Shown: positions 53,227 through 63,958, numbered from the stretch's first letter. The stretch: DNA of 64,000 nucleotides from Variovorax ginsengisoli (GCF_030811835.1 NZ_JAUSRO010000012.1:1-64000), one strand, 5' to 3'. Numbers and translations are program-made. Notes: generated by a model not told the origin, from the letters alone.

Positions 53227-54189
53227 TCACAGCGCCAGTCGTTGGCGCGCAGCCTGGTATTCGCGCTTGAGCTTTTCCACGAACACCGCCGTTGACGTGA
53301 CTTCCGTGATGGCGCCAATGCCCTGGCCCGAGCCCCAGATGTCCTTCCACGCCTTGGCCTTGCTGCCGTCGCCGCTGGCGAAGTTCATGGTCTTGAGGTC
53401 ACCCTCGGGCAGGTTCGCCGGGTCCATGCCCGCTGCCACGATGCTGGGCGCCAGATAGTTGCCGTGCACGCCGGTGAACAGGTTGGAATACACGATGTCG
53501 TCTGAACTTCCGTCGACGATCGCCTGCTTGTAATCGTCGCTGGCGCGTGCCTCTTCGGTGGCGATGAAGGCCGTCCCGATGTAGGCGAAGTCGGCCCCCA
53601 TGGCCTGCGCTGCCAGCACGGCACCGCCCGAGGCGATCGACCCCGACAGCGCCACCGGGCCGTCGAACCACTGGCGGATCTCCTGGATCAACGCGAACGG
53701 GCTCTTCACGCCTGCATGCCCACCCGCACCGGCTGCCACGGCGATCAGGCCGTCGGCGCCCTTTTCGATCGCCTTCTTTGCGAAGGCGTTGTTGATGACG
53801 TCGTGCAGTGTCACACCGCCGTAGCTGTGCACCGCGTCATTGACGTCGGTGCGCGCGCCCAGCGAGGTGATGACGATCGGCACCTTGTACTTCACGACCA
53901 TGGCCATGTCATGCTCGAGCCGGTCGTTGCTCTTGTGCACGATCTGGTTGATGGCGAAAGGCGCCGCCGGCTTGTCCGGGTTCGCCTTGTTGTAGGCAGC
54001 GAGTTCTTCGGTGATTTCGATGAGCCACTCTTCCAGCTGCGCGGCCGGACGCGCGTTGAGTGCCGGCATCGAGCCGACCACGCCGGCCTTGCACTGTGCG
54101 ATCACCAGCTTGGGGTTGCTGATGATGAACAGTGGCGAGCCGATGATGGGCAGTGGCAGGTTGGCGAGTACAGGGGGCAGTGTGGACAT
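53227..54189 (-). CDS. Nitronate monooxygenase-family FMN protein
   Basis: The product is 320 aa of the 2-nitropropane dioxygenase fold. Motifs are PLFIISNPKLVIAQCKAGVVG near the N terminus and DGLIAVAAGAGGHAGVKSPFA (about 145-165), where the glycine-rich loop holds FMN phosphate. FAYIGTAFIATEEARAS follows. It oxidises nitronates or similar carbanions; some relatives act on other substrates. It is a separate unit from the acyl-CoA dehydrogenase gene upstream (134-bp gap). Confidence 0.9.
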   Translation of the reverse strand: MSTLPPVLANLPLPIIGSPLFIISNPKLVIAQCKAGVVGSMPALNARPAAQLEEWLIEITEELAAYNKANPDKPAAPFAINQIVHKSNDRLEHDMAMVVKYKVPIVITSLGARTDVNDAVHSYGGVTLHDVINNAFAKKAIEKGADGLIAVAAGAGGHAGVKSPFALIQEIRQWFDGPVALSGSIASGGAVLAAQAMGADFAYIGTAFIATEEARASDDYKQAIVDGSSDDIVYSNLFTGVHGNYLAPSIVAAGMDPANLPEGDLKTMNFASGDGSKAKAWKDIWGSGQGIGAITEVTSTAVFVEKLKREYQAARQRLAL

Positions 54190-54270
54190 GGTCGATCGTC
54201 TCTTGATAAGTTATTGAATACGGGAGCGGATTTCCGAACGCAAAGGAAGCTGGAGCCCATTCTGGTTTTC

Positions 54271-54317
54271 CTTGTGCGACTTCTGCGTAACCTTCGCGAC
54301 CTCCGCGTTCGGCGACC
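54271..54317 (+). repeat. Quasi-periodic GC-rich intergenic stretch
   Basis: The stretch repeats a TGCG/CGCG + CTTC pattern about every 10-11 bases: TGCGACTTC, TGCGTAACCTTC, GCGACCTC, CGCGTTC. I recall similar strings from intergenic regions of Comamonadaceae. It lies in the gap between the acyl-CoA dehydrogenase and nitronate monooxygenase-like genes. Its role is unknown. Confidence 0.3.
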
Positions 54318-54323
54318 GCTTTC

Positions 54324-56114
54324 TCAGAAGGCTTCGAGCGCCAGTGCCGTCACGCTGTCGGCACCGTCGACAATGCTGTCGCGCAGTCCCGGCGCCTTGT
54401 TGAGGATGTGCTCGGCATAGAAACGCGCGGTCGCAACCTTGGCCTTCATGAAGGCGATGTCGGTACCGACCTTCTCCAGGTCTTCGGCCACCAGCAGCGA
54501 GCGCGCCAGCTGCCAGCCCGCGACCAGGTTGCCGGCAAGCATCAGGTACGGCACGCTGCCCGAAAACACCGCGTTCGGCGAGGCCTTGGTCTGGCCCGCA
54601 ACGAAGTCGACCACATCGATGAAGGCCTTGCGCGCCGCCGTCAGCCGCAGCAGCACGGCCCTTGCGTCGGCGCTGTCGCGCTGCGCGAGTTCGGCTTCGG
54701 TCTGCGCGATCTGCGCGGCAATCGCCTTGGCCGTCTGGCCACCGTCGCGCGCGGTCTTGCGGCCGACCAGGTCGTTCGCCTGGATGGCCGTCGTGCCTTC
54801 GTAGATCGTCAGGATCTTCGCGTCGCGGTAGTACTGCGCGGCACCCGTTTCCTCGATGAAGCCCATGCCGCCGTGCACTTGCACCCCCAGCGAAGTCACT
54901 TCGAGGCTCATCTCGGTGCTGAAGCCCTTGACCAGCGGCACCATGAATTCATAGAAGGCGGCGTTCTGCTTGCGTGCGTCAGCGTCCGCATGATGGTGCG
55001 CGGCGTCGTAGGCCGCTGCGGCCACCGAAGCCATGGCTCGGCAGCCCTCGGTGTAGGCACGCATTGTCATCAGCATGCGCTTGACGTCCGGGTGATGGAT
55101 GATGGGCGCGCTGGCGTTGATCGAACCGTCGACCGGTCGACTCTGCACGCGCTCGCGCGCATAGGCCACGGCATGCTGGTAGGCGCGCTCGGCAATCGCG
55201 ATGCCCTGCATGCCCACCGCGTAGCGCGCCGAGTTCATCATGATGAACATGTATTCGAGGCCGCGGTTTTCCTGCCCGACCAGATAGCCCACAGCGCCCC
55301 CGTGGTCGCCATACTGCAGCACCGCCGTAGGCGACGCCTTGATGCCCATCTTGTGCTCGATGCTCACGCACTGCACGTCGTTGCGCGCACCCAGCGAACC
55401 GTCATTTTCCACCATGAACTTGGGCACCACGAAAAGGCTGATGCCCTTCACGCCCTCGGGTGCTCCCGTGGCGCGGGCCAACACGAGGTGCACGATGTTC
55501 TCGGCCATGTCGTGCTCGCCATAGGTGATGTAGATCTTGGTGCCGAACACCTTGTAGGTGCCGTCGGCCTGCGGCTCGGCACGGCTGCGCACGAGGCCCA
55601 GGTCGCTGCCGGCCTGCGGCTCGGTCAGGTTCATGGTGCCGGTCCATTGCCCGCTCACCAGCTTCTCGAGGTACACCGCCTTCAGCTCGTCGGAGCCGGC
55701 CGTGAGCAACGCCTCGATCGCGCCATCGGAGAGCAACGGACAGAGCGCGAAGCTCATGTTCGCCGAGTTCAGCATCTCGCCACAGGCCGCGCCGATGGTC
55801 TTGGGCAAGCCCTGTCCGCCGAAATCACCCGGATGCTGCAGCCCCTGCCAGCCACCGGCCGCGTACTGCATGAAGGCTTCCTTGAAGCCGGGCGTGGTCG
55901 TGACCACGCCGTCCTTGAACGACGAGGGATTGCGGTCGCCGGCCACATTCAATGGCGCCACCACATCCTGATTGAAGCGCGCACATTCTTCAAGCACCGC
56001 CTGCGCGGTATCGAGTCCGGCCTCTTCGAGGCCGGGCATCTGCGCGACCTGCGCGATGTTTGCGAGGTGCTCGATGTCGAACAGCATGTCCTTGATCGGG
56101 GCGATATAGCTCAT
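54324..56114 (-). CDS. Acyl-CoA dehydrogenase (long form with C-terminal extension)
   Basis: The product is 596 aa. It has the acyl-CoA dehydrogenase fold: GTMNLTEPQAGSDLGLVRSR (about 153-172) in the middle domain and the flavin-binding CAIGEG-like YTEGCRAMASVAAA region. A C-terminal domain (residues 470-596) is typical of the FadE/AidB-like long subgroup. Reduced FAD passes electrons to the ETF encoded just downstream. It is followed by etfA/etfB in the opposite gene order, with etfB first in transcription. Confidence 0.92.
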   Translation of the reverse strand: MSYIAPIKDMLFDIEHLANIAQVAQMPGLEEAGLDTAQAVLEECARFNQDVVAPLNVAGDRNPSSFKDGVVTTTPGFKEAFMQYAAGGWQGLQHPGDFGGQGLPKTIGAACGEMLNSANMSFALCPLLSDGAIEALLTAGSDELKAVYLEKLVSGQWTGTMNLTEPQAGSDLGLVRSRAEPQADGTYKVFGTKIYITYGEHDMAENIVHLVLARATGAPEGVKGISLFVVPKFMVENDGSLGARNDVQCVSIEHKMGIKASPTAVLQYGDHGGAVGYLVGQENRGLEYMFIMMNSARYAVGMQGIAIAERAYQHAVAYARERVQSRPVDGSINASAPIIHHPDVKRMLMTMRAYTEGCRAMASVAAAAYDAAHHHADADARKQNAAFYEFMVPLVKGFSTEMSLEVTSLGVQVHGGMGFIEETGAAQYYRDAKILTIYEGTTAIQANDLVGRKTARDGGQTAKAIAAQIAQTEAELAQRDSADARAVLLRLTAARKAFIDVVDFVAGQTKASPNAVFSGSVPYLMLAGNLVAGWQLARSLLVAEDLEKVGTDIAFMKAKVATARFYAEHILNKAPGLRDSIVDGADSVTALALEAF

Positions 56115-56180
56115 GAGGGGTCTCCAGATACGAAAAAGGCACCGCGAACGATGCCTTGTGGGACAAACGGTTGCCCGCGC

Positions 56181-57113
56181 TTACAGGGCCTTCACCAGCT
56201 CCGGCACGGCCGTGAACAGGTCAGCCACCAGGCCATAGTCGGCCACCGAGAAGATCGGCGCTTCCTCGTCCTTGTTGATCGCGACGATCACCTTGGAGTC
56301 CTTCATGCCGGCCAGATGCTGGATCGCGCCGGAGATGCCCGCGGCGATGTAGAGCTGCGGCGCGACGATCTTGCCGGTCTGGCCCACCTGCCAGTCGTTC
56401 GGGGCATAGCCCGCGTCGACTGCCGCGCGGCTGGCGCCCAGGCCCGCGTTGAGCTTGTCGGCCAGTGGCGTCATCACTTCGGTGAACTTCTCGGCGCTGC
56501 CCAGCGCACGTCCGCCGGAGACGATGATCTTGGCGGCGGTCAGTTCGGGGCGGTCGCTCTTGGTGACCTCGCGGCCCACGAAGCTCGACTTGCCGCTGTC
56601 GGCCACGCCTTCGGCGGTCTCGACGGTCGCAGTGCCACCCGTGGCTGCAGCCGCATCGAAGCCGGTCGTACGCACGGTGATCACCTTGGTTGCGTCGCTG
56701 CTCTGCACGGTGGCAATTGCATTGCCGGCGTAGATCGGGCGCTCGAAGGTGTCTGCGCTCACGACTTGCGTGATGTCGGAGATCTGCGCCACGTCCAGCT
56801 TGGCGGCCACGCGCGGTGCGACGTTCTTGCCGTTGGCAGTCGAGGGGAACAGGATGTGGCTGTAGTTCGCCGCGATGGCGAGCACCTGCGCGGCCACGTT
56901 CTCGGCCAGGTTCTCGGCCAGGCTGGCGCTGTCGGCCACGATGACCTTGGCGACGCCGGCGATCTGCGCGGCAGCCTTGCCAGCCTCGGCGGCGTTGGCA
57001 CCGGCGACGAGCACGTGCACGTCGCCACCGCAGGCGAGCGCCGCGGTCACGGTGTTGAGGGTTGCCGGCTTGATGCTGGCGTGGTCGTGTTCGGCAATGA
57101 CTAGTGCGCTCAT
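56181..57113 (-). CDS. etfA: Electron transfer flavoprotein alpha subunit
   Basis: The product is 310 aa. The FAD-binding C-terminal half has [10 protein letters not shown] (near 205-215) and [20 protein letters not shown] (about 262-281), the EtfA signature. It accepts electrons from acyl-CoA dehydrogenases and passes them to ETF-ubiquinone oxidoreductase. It starts 2 bp after etfB, so the two are translationally linked. Confidence 0.96.
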   Translation of the reverse strand: MSALVIAEHDHASIKPATLNTVTAALACGGDVHVLVAGANAAEAGKAAAQIAGVAKVIVADSASLAENLAENVAAQVLAIAANYSHILFPSTANGKNVAPRVAAKLDVAQISDITQVVSADTFERPIYAGNAIATVQSSDATKVITVRTTGFDAAAATGGTATVETAEGVADSGKSSFVGREVTKSDRPELTAAKIIVSGGRALGSAEKFTEVMTPLADKLNAGLGASRAAVDAGYAPNDWQVGQTGKIVAPQLYIAAGISGAIQHLAGMKDSKVIVAINKDEEAPIFSVADYGLVADLFTAVPELVKAL

Positions 57114-57115
57114 GT

Positions 57116-57865
57116 TCAGATCACCTTCGCTTCGTTCTTCAGCTTGTCCACCAGCGTGGCCACGTCGGCCACCTTGATGCCCGCGCCACGCTTGGGCGGC
57201 TCGCTGACCTTGAGGGTCTTCAGGCGGGGCTTGACGTCCACCCCCAGGTCTTCGGGCTTGAAGACGTCGAGCGTCTTCTTCTTGGCCTTCATGATGTTGG
57301 GCAGCGTGACGTAGCGCGGCTCGTTCAGGCGCAGGTCGGTGGTAATGACCGCAGGCAACGTGAGCGTGAGTGTTTCCATGCCGCCGTCGACTTCGCGCGA
57401 CACGGTGACCTTGTCGGCAGCCAGGTCGATCTTCGAGGCAAACGTGGCCTGCGGCAGATCGGCCAGTGCGGCGAGCATCTGGCCCGTCTGGTTGGCGTCG
57501 TCGTCGATCGCCTGCTTGCCCAGGATGATCAGCTGCGGCTGTTCCTTGTCGACCAGCGCCTTGAGCAGCTTGGCGACGGCCAGCGGCTGGAGTTCTTCGG
57601 TGGTCTCGACCAGGATGCCGCGATCGGCGCCGATGGCCATGGCCGTGCGCAGGGTTTCCTGGCACTTGGCGTCGCCGCAGGAAACGGCGATGACTTCAGT
57701 GACGATGCCCTTTTCCTTCAGGCGGACCGCTTCTTCGACGGCAATCTCGTCGAAGGGGTTCATGCTCATCTTGACGTTGGCAATGTCCACGCCGGTGCCG
57801 TCACTCTTGACGCGGACCTTGACGTTGTAATCGACGACCCGTTTGACAGGTACCAGAACCTTCAT
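57116..57865 (-). CDS. etfB: Electron transfer flavoprotein beta subunit
   Basis: The product is 249 aa, the standard length. It starts [19 protein letters not shown] with a GGAGTC ribosome-binding site. The AMP-binding region shows the EtfB pattern [18 protein letters not shown] and [15 protein letters not shown], followed by the [13 protein letters not shown] signature. It is the first gene of etfBA and is followed by the acyl-CoA dehydrogenase. Its promoter should lie in the 146-bp gap before the MscS gene. Confidence 0.96.
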   Translation of the reverse strand: MKVLVPVKRVVDYNVKVRVKSDGTGVDIANVKMSMNPFDEIAVEEAVRLKEKGIVTEVIAVSCGDAKCQETLRTAMAIGADRGILVETTEELQPLAVAKLLKALVDKEQPQLIILGKQAIDDDANQTGQMLAALADLPQATFASKIDLAADKVTVSREVDGGMETLTLTLPAVITTDLRLNEPRYVTLPNIMKAKKKTLDVFKPEDLGVDVKPRLKTLKVSEPPKRGAGIKVADVATLVDKLKNEAKVI

Positions 57866-58011
57866 TGGCTTGACTCCGTTGAAATGCAAAACTGAATGGA
57901 TTCGGAACAGCCAACCATTCTAGGGGTCGACTTTCCACGAGGCTTGTCGCTTCCTGTCACCAGCGCTGCAATGCCACCGGCAGGAAAAAGAACGATCGTG
58001 CTTTTCTGCAA

Positions 58012-59292
58012 TTATAGAGGAGCTTCGCTTTTGGGCAAGAACTCTTGCGGCACCGACTCCACGCGCAGCACCCGCTGCGGATAAGGAATGTCGATGTGCG
58101 CCTGGCGCAGGGCCGCCAGGATCGCGATGTTGATGGCCGAACGCACGTTGTCCTTGCCCTTGTCGGGGTCGGCCACCCAGAACAGCAGGCTGAACTCGAG
58201 CCCGTCCGGCGCGAAATTGACCAGGTAGGCGACCGGCGCCGGATCGGTCATCACGCGCGGCTGCGCGCTGGCCGCGTCGCACAGGATGGCCTGCACCTGG
58301 GCCACGTCGCTGTCGTAGCCCACCACGATGTTGGTCGTGATGTTGAACTTGCGGTCGGCCAGCGTGAGGTTCTCCACCCGGCTGGTGATGAGCGACTCGT
58401 TGGGCACGATCGCCTCGCGGCCGTTGCCCGCGCGGATGAGCGTGTAGCGCGTCTTGATGTCGGTGATGCGGCCCTCGAAGGCATCCACCTTCACGTTGTC
58501 GCCAATGCGGATCGAACGCTCCAGCAGGATGACGAAGCCGCTCACATAATTGGCAGCGAGCTTCTGCAGGCCGAAGCCCAGGCCCACACCCAACGCGCCA
58601 CCGAGCACCGACAGTGCGGTGAGGTCGACGCCCACGGCCGACAGCGCGAACAGCAGGCCGATGAGCATCAGCAGGGCACGCACGGCATTCGACGCCACCT
58701 TGCGCATCGACAGGTCGGTCACGGCCTGGTGCAGGATGCGCTTCTCGATGGTCGCCGCGATCCACAGCGCGATCACCAGCACCAGCGCCGCCGAGAGCAC
58801 GCCTTCGAAGATGGTGCGCACGCTCACGCGCGTCTTGCCGAAAGCCAGCGTGATGTTGTCGAGCTCGGCGAGCACCGGCGGCAGCAGGCCGACGATCCAG
58901 AGCACCGCACCGATCCAGGCGATCCACGAGATGGTGCGTTCGATCAGGCGCACCAGCGCCGACGCTGGAAACACGGCGCGCAGCACGCGCGCAAACAGCC
59001 GGATGGCCGCCAGCGACAGGAAAACCGACACCGCGATGCGCAGCACCAGCACGGGCTGGTATTCGAGCACCAAGCGCCGCGTGAGGTCGGTCAGAAGCAG
59101 CGCAAGCAGCGGGAACAGCAGTCCATCGACGATGCGAACGCCGAACCAGATGGAGTCCTTGGGCTGGTCCCGCCCGAACCAGCGGCACACGCCCCAGGCC
59201 ACGGCGATGCAAAGGGCCAGCGCAGCGAGTTCGATCCAGACGCTGCGGGCATGGATCTGTTGGATTCGTTCGGTGAAGTCGCTGAAATTCAT
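58012..59292 (-). CDS. Mechanosensitive ion channel, MscS family
   Basis: The product is 426 aa with five or six transmembrane segments before the MscS core. The pore helix and beta region read LGGALGVGLGFGLQKLAANY (about 235-254), then ERSIRIGDNVKVDAFEGRIT and NESLITSRVENLT. It protects cells against hypo-osmotic shock by opening under membrane tension. The start MNFSDFTE (59292) is used because the longer upstream reading is the reverse of the next gene's end. It is 10 bp after the HDAC-like gene's end. Confidence 0.92.
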   Translation of the reverse strand: MNFSDFTERIQQIHARSVWIELAALALCIAVAWGVCRWFGRDQPKDSIWFGVRIVDGLLFPLLALLLTDLTRRLVLEYQPVLVLRIAVSVFLSLAAIRLFARVLRAVFPASALVRLIERTISWIAWIGAVLWIVGLLPPVLAELDNITLAFGKTRVSVRTIFEGVLSAALVLVIALWIAATIEKRILHQAVTDLSMRKVASNAVRALLMLIGLLFALSAVGVDLTALSVLGGALGVGLGFGLQKLAANYVSGFVILLERSIRIGDNVKVDAFEGRITDIKTRYTLIRAGNGREAIVPNESLITSRVENLTLADRKFNITTNIVVGYDSDVAQVQAILCDAASAQPRVMTDPAPVAYLVNFAPDGLEFSLLFWVADPDKGKDNVRSAINIAILAALRQAHIDIPYPQRVLRVESVPQEFLPKSEAPL

Positions 59293-59302
59293 TCGGAAGG
59301 GT

Positions 59303-60256
59303 TCAGAGATCGGCCAGCTCGCGCAGGTGAAGTTCGACACAGCGCGCCAGTGCGTCGAGGTTGTATCCGCCTTCAAGCAACGAGACGATGCGGCCCTGCG
59401 CATGGCGGCGGGCCACGTCGCGCACGCGGGCGGTGATCCAGGCAAAGTCGTTTTCGTTCATGTTGAGCTGGCCCATCTCGTCGTCGCGGTGCGCATCGAA
59501 GCCGGCGCTCACGAAGATCATCTGCGGGCGGAATTCTTCCAACCGCGGCATCCACATCATCTCGATGAGTTCGCGCACGTCCATGCCCTTGGTGTAGGCC
59601 GGCACGGGCAGGTTGAGCATGTTGGCGGCGGGATGCTCCGTGTCGGAATACGGATAGAACGGATGCTGGAAGATGCCGACCATGAGCACCCGGGGGTCGT
59701 TGGCAAGGATGTCCTCGGTGCCATTGCCGTGGTGCACGTCGAAGTCGACCACGGCCACACGTTCCAGGCCGTGAACGTCCAGCGCATGCAGCGCCGCAAT
59801 GGCGACGTTGTTCAGGAAGCAGAAGCCCATCGCCTTTTCGCGGCAGGCGTGGTGGCCGGGCGGACGCACGGCGCAGAAGGCATTTTCCAGTTCGCCGGCC
59901 ATCACCGCGTCGGTGGCGGCAATGGCCGCACCGGCAGCCCGGCGCGCAGCCTGCACGGTGTCGCGCATGAGCAGCGTGTCGGGGTCGAGCATCGCATGGC
60001 CCGGACCGCCCGCGGGCACATCGGCGATCAGGCGTTGGGTGAGTTCCTGCAGATGTTCGAGGTGTGCCACGGTGTGTGCACGCGTGATCTGCGGCAAGGT
60101 CGCCAGCGGCACCTCGCCATGCGTGAGCGCATCGCCCACGCCAGTCAGCAGCAGGCGGTCCTCGATGGCATCGAGGCGCTGCGGACATTCCGGATGCCCG
60201 CCGCCCATGTCGTGTTTCCAGCAGTCGCGGTGAGTGAAGTAGCCGGTTTTGCCCAT
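59303..60256 (-). CDS. Histone-deacetylase-family hydrolase (acetoin utilisation/AcuC-like or polyamine deacetylase-like)
   Basis: The product is 317 aa. The zinc-site pattern is complete: RPPGHHACREKAMGFCFLNN (about 134-153), DFDVHHGNGTEDI, SAGFDAHRDDEMG and SLLEGGYNLDAL. These proteins deacetylate lysine or polyamines in bacteria. The start MGKTGYFTH at 60256 is chosen; the longer upstream reading is not similar to the family. It precedes the MscS gene in one direction. Confidence 0.92.
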   Translation of the reverse strand: MGKTGYFTHRDCWKHDMGGGHPECPQRLDAIEDRLLLTGVGDALTHGEVPLATLPQITRAHTVAHLEHLQELTQRLIADVPAGGPGHAMLDPDTLLMRDTVQAARRAAGAAIAATDAVMAGELENAFCAVRPPGHHACREKAMGFCFLNNVAIAALHALDVHGLERVAVVDFDVHHGNGTEDILANDPRVLMVGIFQHPFYPYSDTEHPAANMLNLPVPAYTKGMDVRELIEMMWMPRLEEFRPQMIFVSAGFDAHRDDEMGQLNMNENDFAWITARVRDVARRHAQGRIVSLLEGGYNLDALARCVELHLRELADL

Positions 60257-60442
60257 GTCTCTGTCGCCCGAGCGCCCTCTCGCGCGCAACGGCTGACGCC
60301 CCAGGTTATTGTTTGAATGACACCGTGCGAACTGCCCACAGAGCAGCCACCCAGGTTGCATGTTCAGCTTACCACGGGGGCTACGCCGGCGAGGCTGGGG
60401 TGGGCCTGCAGATCGCCCGTGGCAGGGCGGCACAATCCAGCG

Positions 60443-61675
60443 ATGCGCCGCACCTTCTTTCGCACCGCCTCTCCCGTCGTTGCCGGGCCCACCTCACGCA
60501 CCCTGCCCTGCGCGCTGTCGCTGGCGTCGCTGTCGATTGCATCGCTGTCGATGGCGTTGTGCGCGCCGGCACTGGCGCAGCACGAGCGCAAGGCAACGCA
60601 GAGCCAGCGCGCGAACGCTGCGGCACCTGCCAGACCGGCCACGAAGTCGTCCGCCAAGCCCACGACCAAACCCGCGACCAGGTCTGCCGTCCGCGCACCG
60701 ACGGCCGCGCGCAGCGGCCCGTTGTACGCCACGCGTGACGACGCCATGCAGTTCGCCGACGACGTGGCGACCAGACGCAACCTGGACCCTGCATGGGTGC
60801 GTACCACCATCGGCCGCGCGCGGTTGCTGCCTGGCGTGCCGCGGCTGATGCTCCCGCCCGCGCGCGGCACGCCGAAGAACTGGCGCGCCTACCGCAGCCG
60901 CTTCATCGATCCGGTGCGCATCGCTGCCGGCGTGCGATTCTGGCGTGCCAACGCGGCCACGCTGGCACGGGCAGAAGCGCAGTTCGGCGTACCGTCGGAC
61001 ATCATCGTGGGCATCGTCGGCGTGGAGACCATCTACGGCCAAAACATGGGCAGCTTCCGCGTGATCGACGCGCTGGCCACGCTGGCCTTTGACTTCCCGC
61101 AGGCGCACCCACGCGCTGCCGAACGCCAGGCTTTTTTCCGCGACGAACTCGAAAGCTTCCTGAGCCTGGAGAGCCGCACCGCGACCGACCCGATGGCACC
61201 GCTGGGCAGCTACGCAGGCGCCATGGGCATGCCGCAGTTCATGCCCAGCAGCATCGCCAAGTACGCGATCGACTTCGATGGCGACGGCCGCATCGATCTG
61301 GTGAACGACCCGGCCGACGTGATCGGTTCGGTGGCCAACTACTTTCGGGCCTTCAACTGGCAGCCGGGCATGCCCGCGCTCTACAGCGTGTCGTTCGACC
61401 CAGCCACACTCGACCTCGACGCCCTGCTGGCGCCCGACATCCTGCCGACCTTCAGCGCGGCCAGCTTCCGCGCCAAGGGTGCGTTGCTCGACGCCCAGGG
61501 CCAGCGGCACACCGGCCCACTGGCACTCATCGAACTGCAGAATGGCGACGACGCGCCCACGTTCGTGGCCGGCACCGAGAACTTCTATGCCATCACGCGC
61601 TACAACTGGAGCAGCTACTACGCCATGTCGGTGATCGAACTCGGCCAGGAGATTCGTGCCGCCATGGCGCCCTGA
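60443..61675 (+). CDS. mltB: Membrane-bound or secreted lytic murein transglycosylase B
   Basis: The product is 410 aa. A signal sequence (CALSLASLSIASLSMALCAPALAQ) follows a basic N terminus; cleavage is near ALAQ. A Pro/Ala/Lys-rich linker precedes the catalytic domain. Catalytic Glu195 lies in VGVETIYGQNMG, and the family segment GSYAGAMGMPQFMPSSIAKY follows. It cleaves peptidoglycan to form 1,6-anhydro-muropeptides. No lipobox is seen. The HD-domain gene starts 5 bp after it. Confidence 0.93.
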   Translation: MRRTFFRTASPVVAGPTSRTLPCALSLASLSIASLSMALCAPALAQHERKATQSQRANAAAPARPATKSSAKPTTKPATRSAVRAPTAARSGPLYATRDDAMQFADDVATRRNLDPAWVRTTIGRARLLPGVPRLMLPPARGTPKNWRAYRSRFIDPVRIAAGVRFWRANAATLARAEAQFGVPSDIIVGIVGVETIYGQNMGSFRVIDALATLAFDFPQAHPRAAERQAFFRDELESFLSLESRTATDPMAPLGSYAGAMGMPQFMPSSIAKYAIDFDGDGRIDLVNDPADVIGSVANYFRAFNWQPGMPALYSVSFDPATLDLDALLAPDILPTFSAASFRAKGALLDAQGQRHTGPLALIELQNGDDAPTFVAGTENFYAITRYNWSSYYAMSVIELGQEIRAAMAP

Positions 61676-61680
61676 TCTCC

Positions 61681-62328
61681 ATGCGGCAGATGAACGCGAT
61701 GCATGCCATCAAGCCTTCCGGCCTCGCCACCTGGACCTCTGCATGGCTGGCGCTGGAACTCGAGCCCGACGGCGCGCTGCGCGACCAGCTACTGGCCGCC
61801 TACGCCGAGCCACAGCGCCACTACCACACGCTGCAGCACCTCGACGAATGCCTGGACTGGTTTGCCCGGATGCAGTCCGAAGCCGAACGGCCGGCCGAGG
61901 TCGCGCTCGCACTTTGGTTTCATGACGCGGTCTACGATGTGCACGCGCACGACAACGAGGCGCGCAGCGCCGACTGGGCGCAAGCCGCGCTCGCCCATGC
62001 AGGCGCGGACCCAGCGGTCGCCCGGCGCGTGCATGCGCTCGTCATGGCGACCCGGCACGAGGAGCGCCCCGACGGCCCCGACGCCGAATTGCTGATCGAC
62101 ATCGACCTGTCGATTCTCGGCGCGCCAGTCGAGCGCTTTGCGCAATACGAGCAGCAGGTCCTTGCTGAATACGCGCACGTGCCCGCTGCCGTGCGCACGC
62201 CACGGCGGCGCACGATCCTCCAGCGCTTTCTCGACCGCCCGACGCTCTATCTCACGCCCCCCATGCACGCGCTGCTGGAGATGCCCGCGCGTTGCAACCT
62301 GGCACGCTCGATGGCCGCACTGGCCTGA
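61681..62328 (+). CDS. HD-domain metal-dependent phosphohydrolase (COG4339-like)
   Basis: The product is 215 aa. Metal-site residues are seen in [15 protein letters not shown] (about 46-60), [19 protein letters not shown] (HD motif, about 76-94) and [15 protein letters not shown]. The family is a small HD phosphohydrolase of unknown substrate and is sometimes misnamed after an NMDA receptor. ATG 61681 is used; ATG 61690 or 61699 are possible. It follows mltB by 5 bp and precedes glpK. Confidence 0.85.
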   Translation: MRQMNAMHAIKPSGLATWTSAWLALELEPDGALRDQLLAAYAEPQRHYHTLQHLDECLDWFARMQSEAERPAEVALALWFHDAVYDVHAHDNEARSADWAQAALAHAGADPAVARRVHALVMATRHEERPDGPDAELLIDIDLSILGAPVERFAQYEQQVLAEYAHVPAAVRTPRRRTILQRFLDRPTLYLTPPMHALLEMPARCNLARSMAALA

Positions 62329-62377
62329 ACGCGCGTCGCATCCGCTCTTCAAACAACCGAACAGGAGACCGACATCC

Positions 62378-63871
62378 ATGACCTACCTGCTCGCCCTTGA
62401 CCAGGGCACCTCCAGCTCCCGCAGCATCGTGTTCGACCGCCAAGGCCAGATCGTGGCCATGGCGCAGAAAGAGCTCACGCAGATTTACCCCCGCCCTGGC
62501 TGGGTCGAGCACGACCCCATGGAAATCTGGAACAGCCAGTTGGCCACCGCGCGTGAAGTGCTGGCCAAGGCCGGTCTGCAGGCGCGCGACATCCATGCCA
62601 TCGGCATCACCAACCAGCGCGAAACCACGCTGCTGTGGAACCGCAAGACCGGCCAACCGGTGCACCACGCCATCGTCTGGCAGGACCGCCGCGCCGAGCC
62701 GCTGTGCGCCAAGTTGCGGGATGCGGGCCTGGCCGACACCATCCGCGACAAGACCGGCCTGGTGATCGACGCCTACTTCTCCGGCACCAAGCTGCGCTGG
62801 CTGCTCGACCACGTGCCGGGCGCGCAGGCGCAGGCCGAGCGTGGCGAGCTCGCCTTCGGCACAGTCGACAGCTGGCTGATCTGGCAGCTCACCGGCGGCA
62901 AGGTCCACGTGACGGACGTGAGCAATGCCTCGCGCACCATGCTCTTCAACGTGCATGCCAATGCCTGGGACGTCGATCTGCTCGAAGCCCTGGACATTCC
63001 CGCGGCGCTGCTGCCCGAGGTGAAGCCGTCGAGCGCGCACTTCGCCCATACCGATGCCACCCTGCTCGGCCAGTCGCTGCCCATCGGCGGCGTGGCGGGC
63101 GACCAGCAAAGCGCCCTGTTCGGCCAGGCCTGCTTCGAGGCCGGCATGGCCAAGAACACCTACGGCACGGGCTGCTTCCTTCTGATGCACACCGGCGATG
63201 TGTTCCAGCCGTCGCACAACGGCCTGCTCGTGACCAGCGCGGCACAAACCAGCGCACAGCCTCGCTACGCGATGGAAGGCAGCGTGTTCGTCGGCGGTGC
63301 CGTCGTGCAGTGGCTGCGCGATGGCCTCAAGGCGATCAAGGGCAGCGCAGAGGTGCAGTCGCTCGCCGAGAGCGTGCCCGACGCAGGAGGGGTGATGATG
63401 GTGCCCGCCTTCACCGGCCTGGGTGCACCCTACTGGCACGCCGACGCGCGCGGCACCATCACCGGCCTGACGCGTGGAACCACCGTCGCACACATTGCTC
63501 GCGCCGCGCTGGAGAGCATTGCCTACCAGAGCGCGGCCCTGCTGCAGGCGATGAGCCGCGATGCGCAGGCCGCCGGGGGTGCACCGGTGTCCGAGCTTCG
63601 CGTGGACGGCGGCGCCTGCGTCAACGACCTGCTCATGCAGTTCCAGGCCGACCTGCTCGGCATCCCGGTGGTTCGCCCCGAGGTCACTGAAACCACCGCG
63701 CTGGGCGCCGCCTACCTGGCCGGCCTGTCGACGAGCGTGTACGGCGGGGTTGACGAGATCTCCAAGCTCTGGCGGGTCGAACGCCGCTTCATGCCGACGC
63801 TGGGCCGTCCGCAGGCGCAAGAAGCCATGGCACGCTGGGAGCACGCGGTGCGGCAGGCCACGGCGGCCTGA
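62378..63871 (+). CDS. glpK: Glycerol kinase
   Basis: The product is 497 aa, standard. The ATP/substrate signatures are complete: [19 protein letters not shown] (about 5-23), [20 protein letters not shown] (about 77-96), [17 protein letters not shown] and [29 protein letters not shown]. It phosphorylates glycerol to glycerol-3-phosphate. An AGGAGA ribosome-binding site precedes ATG 62378. No glpF or glpD is visible nearby. A weak hairpin with T5 follows. Confidence 0.97.
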   Translation: MTYLLALDQGTSSSRSIVFDRQGQIVAMAQKELTQIYPRPGWVEHDPMEIWNSQLATAREVLAKAGLQARDIHAIGITNQRETTLLWNRKTGQPVHHAIVWQDRRAEPLCAKLRDAGLADTIRDKTGLVIDAYFSGTKLRWLLDHVPGAQAQAERGELAFGTVDSWLIWQLTGGKVHVTDVSNASRTMLFNVHANAWDVDLLEALDIPAALLPEVKPSSAHFAHTDATLLGQSLPIGGVAGDQQSALFGQACFEAGMAKNTYGTGCFLLMHTGDVFQPSHNGLLVTSAAQTSAQPRYAMEGSVFVGGAVVQWLRDGLKAIKGSAEVQSLAESVPDAGGVMMVPAFTGLGAPYWHADARGTITGLTRGTTVAHIARAALESIAYQSAALLQAMSRDAQAAGGAPVSELRVDGGACVNDLLMQFQADLLGIPVVRPEVTETTALGAAYLAGLSTSVYGGVDEISKLWRVERRFMPTLGRPQAQEAMARWEHAVRQATAA

Positions 63872-63883
63872 GCGCCTGCGCTG

Positions 63884-63901
63884 AAGGCCGAAAGCCTTTT
63901 T
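63884..63901 (+). terminator. Candidate terminator after glpK
   Basis: AAGGC (63884-63888) pairs with GCCTT (63894-63898) around CGAAA, and the T run ends at 63901. The stem is short, so it is weak. Confidence 0.5.
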
Positions 63902-63958
63902 GCTTGGGCAATCACCGGCCGCGCGCAGGCGGACAATCGGGCTGCAACGTATGCCCCG

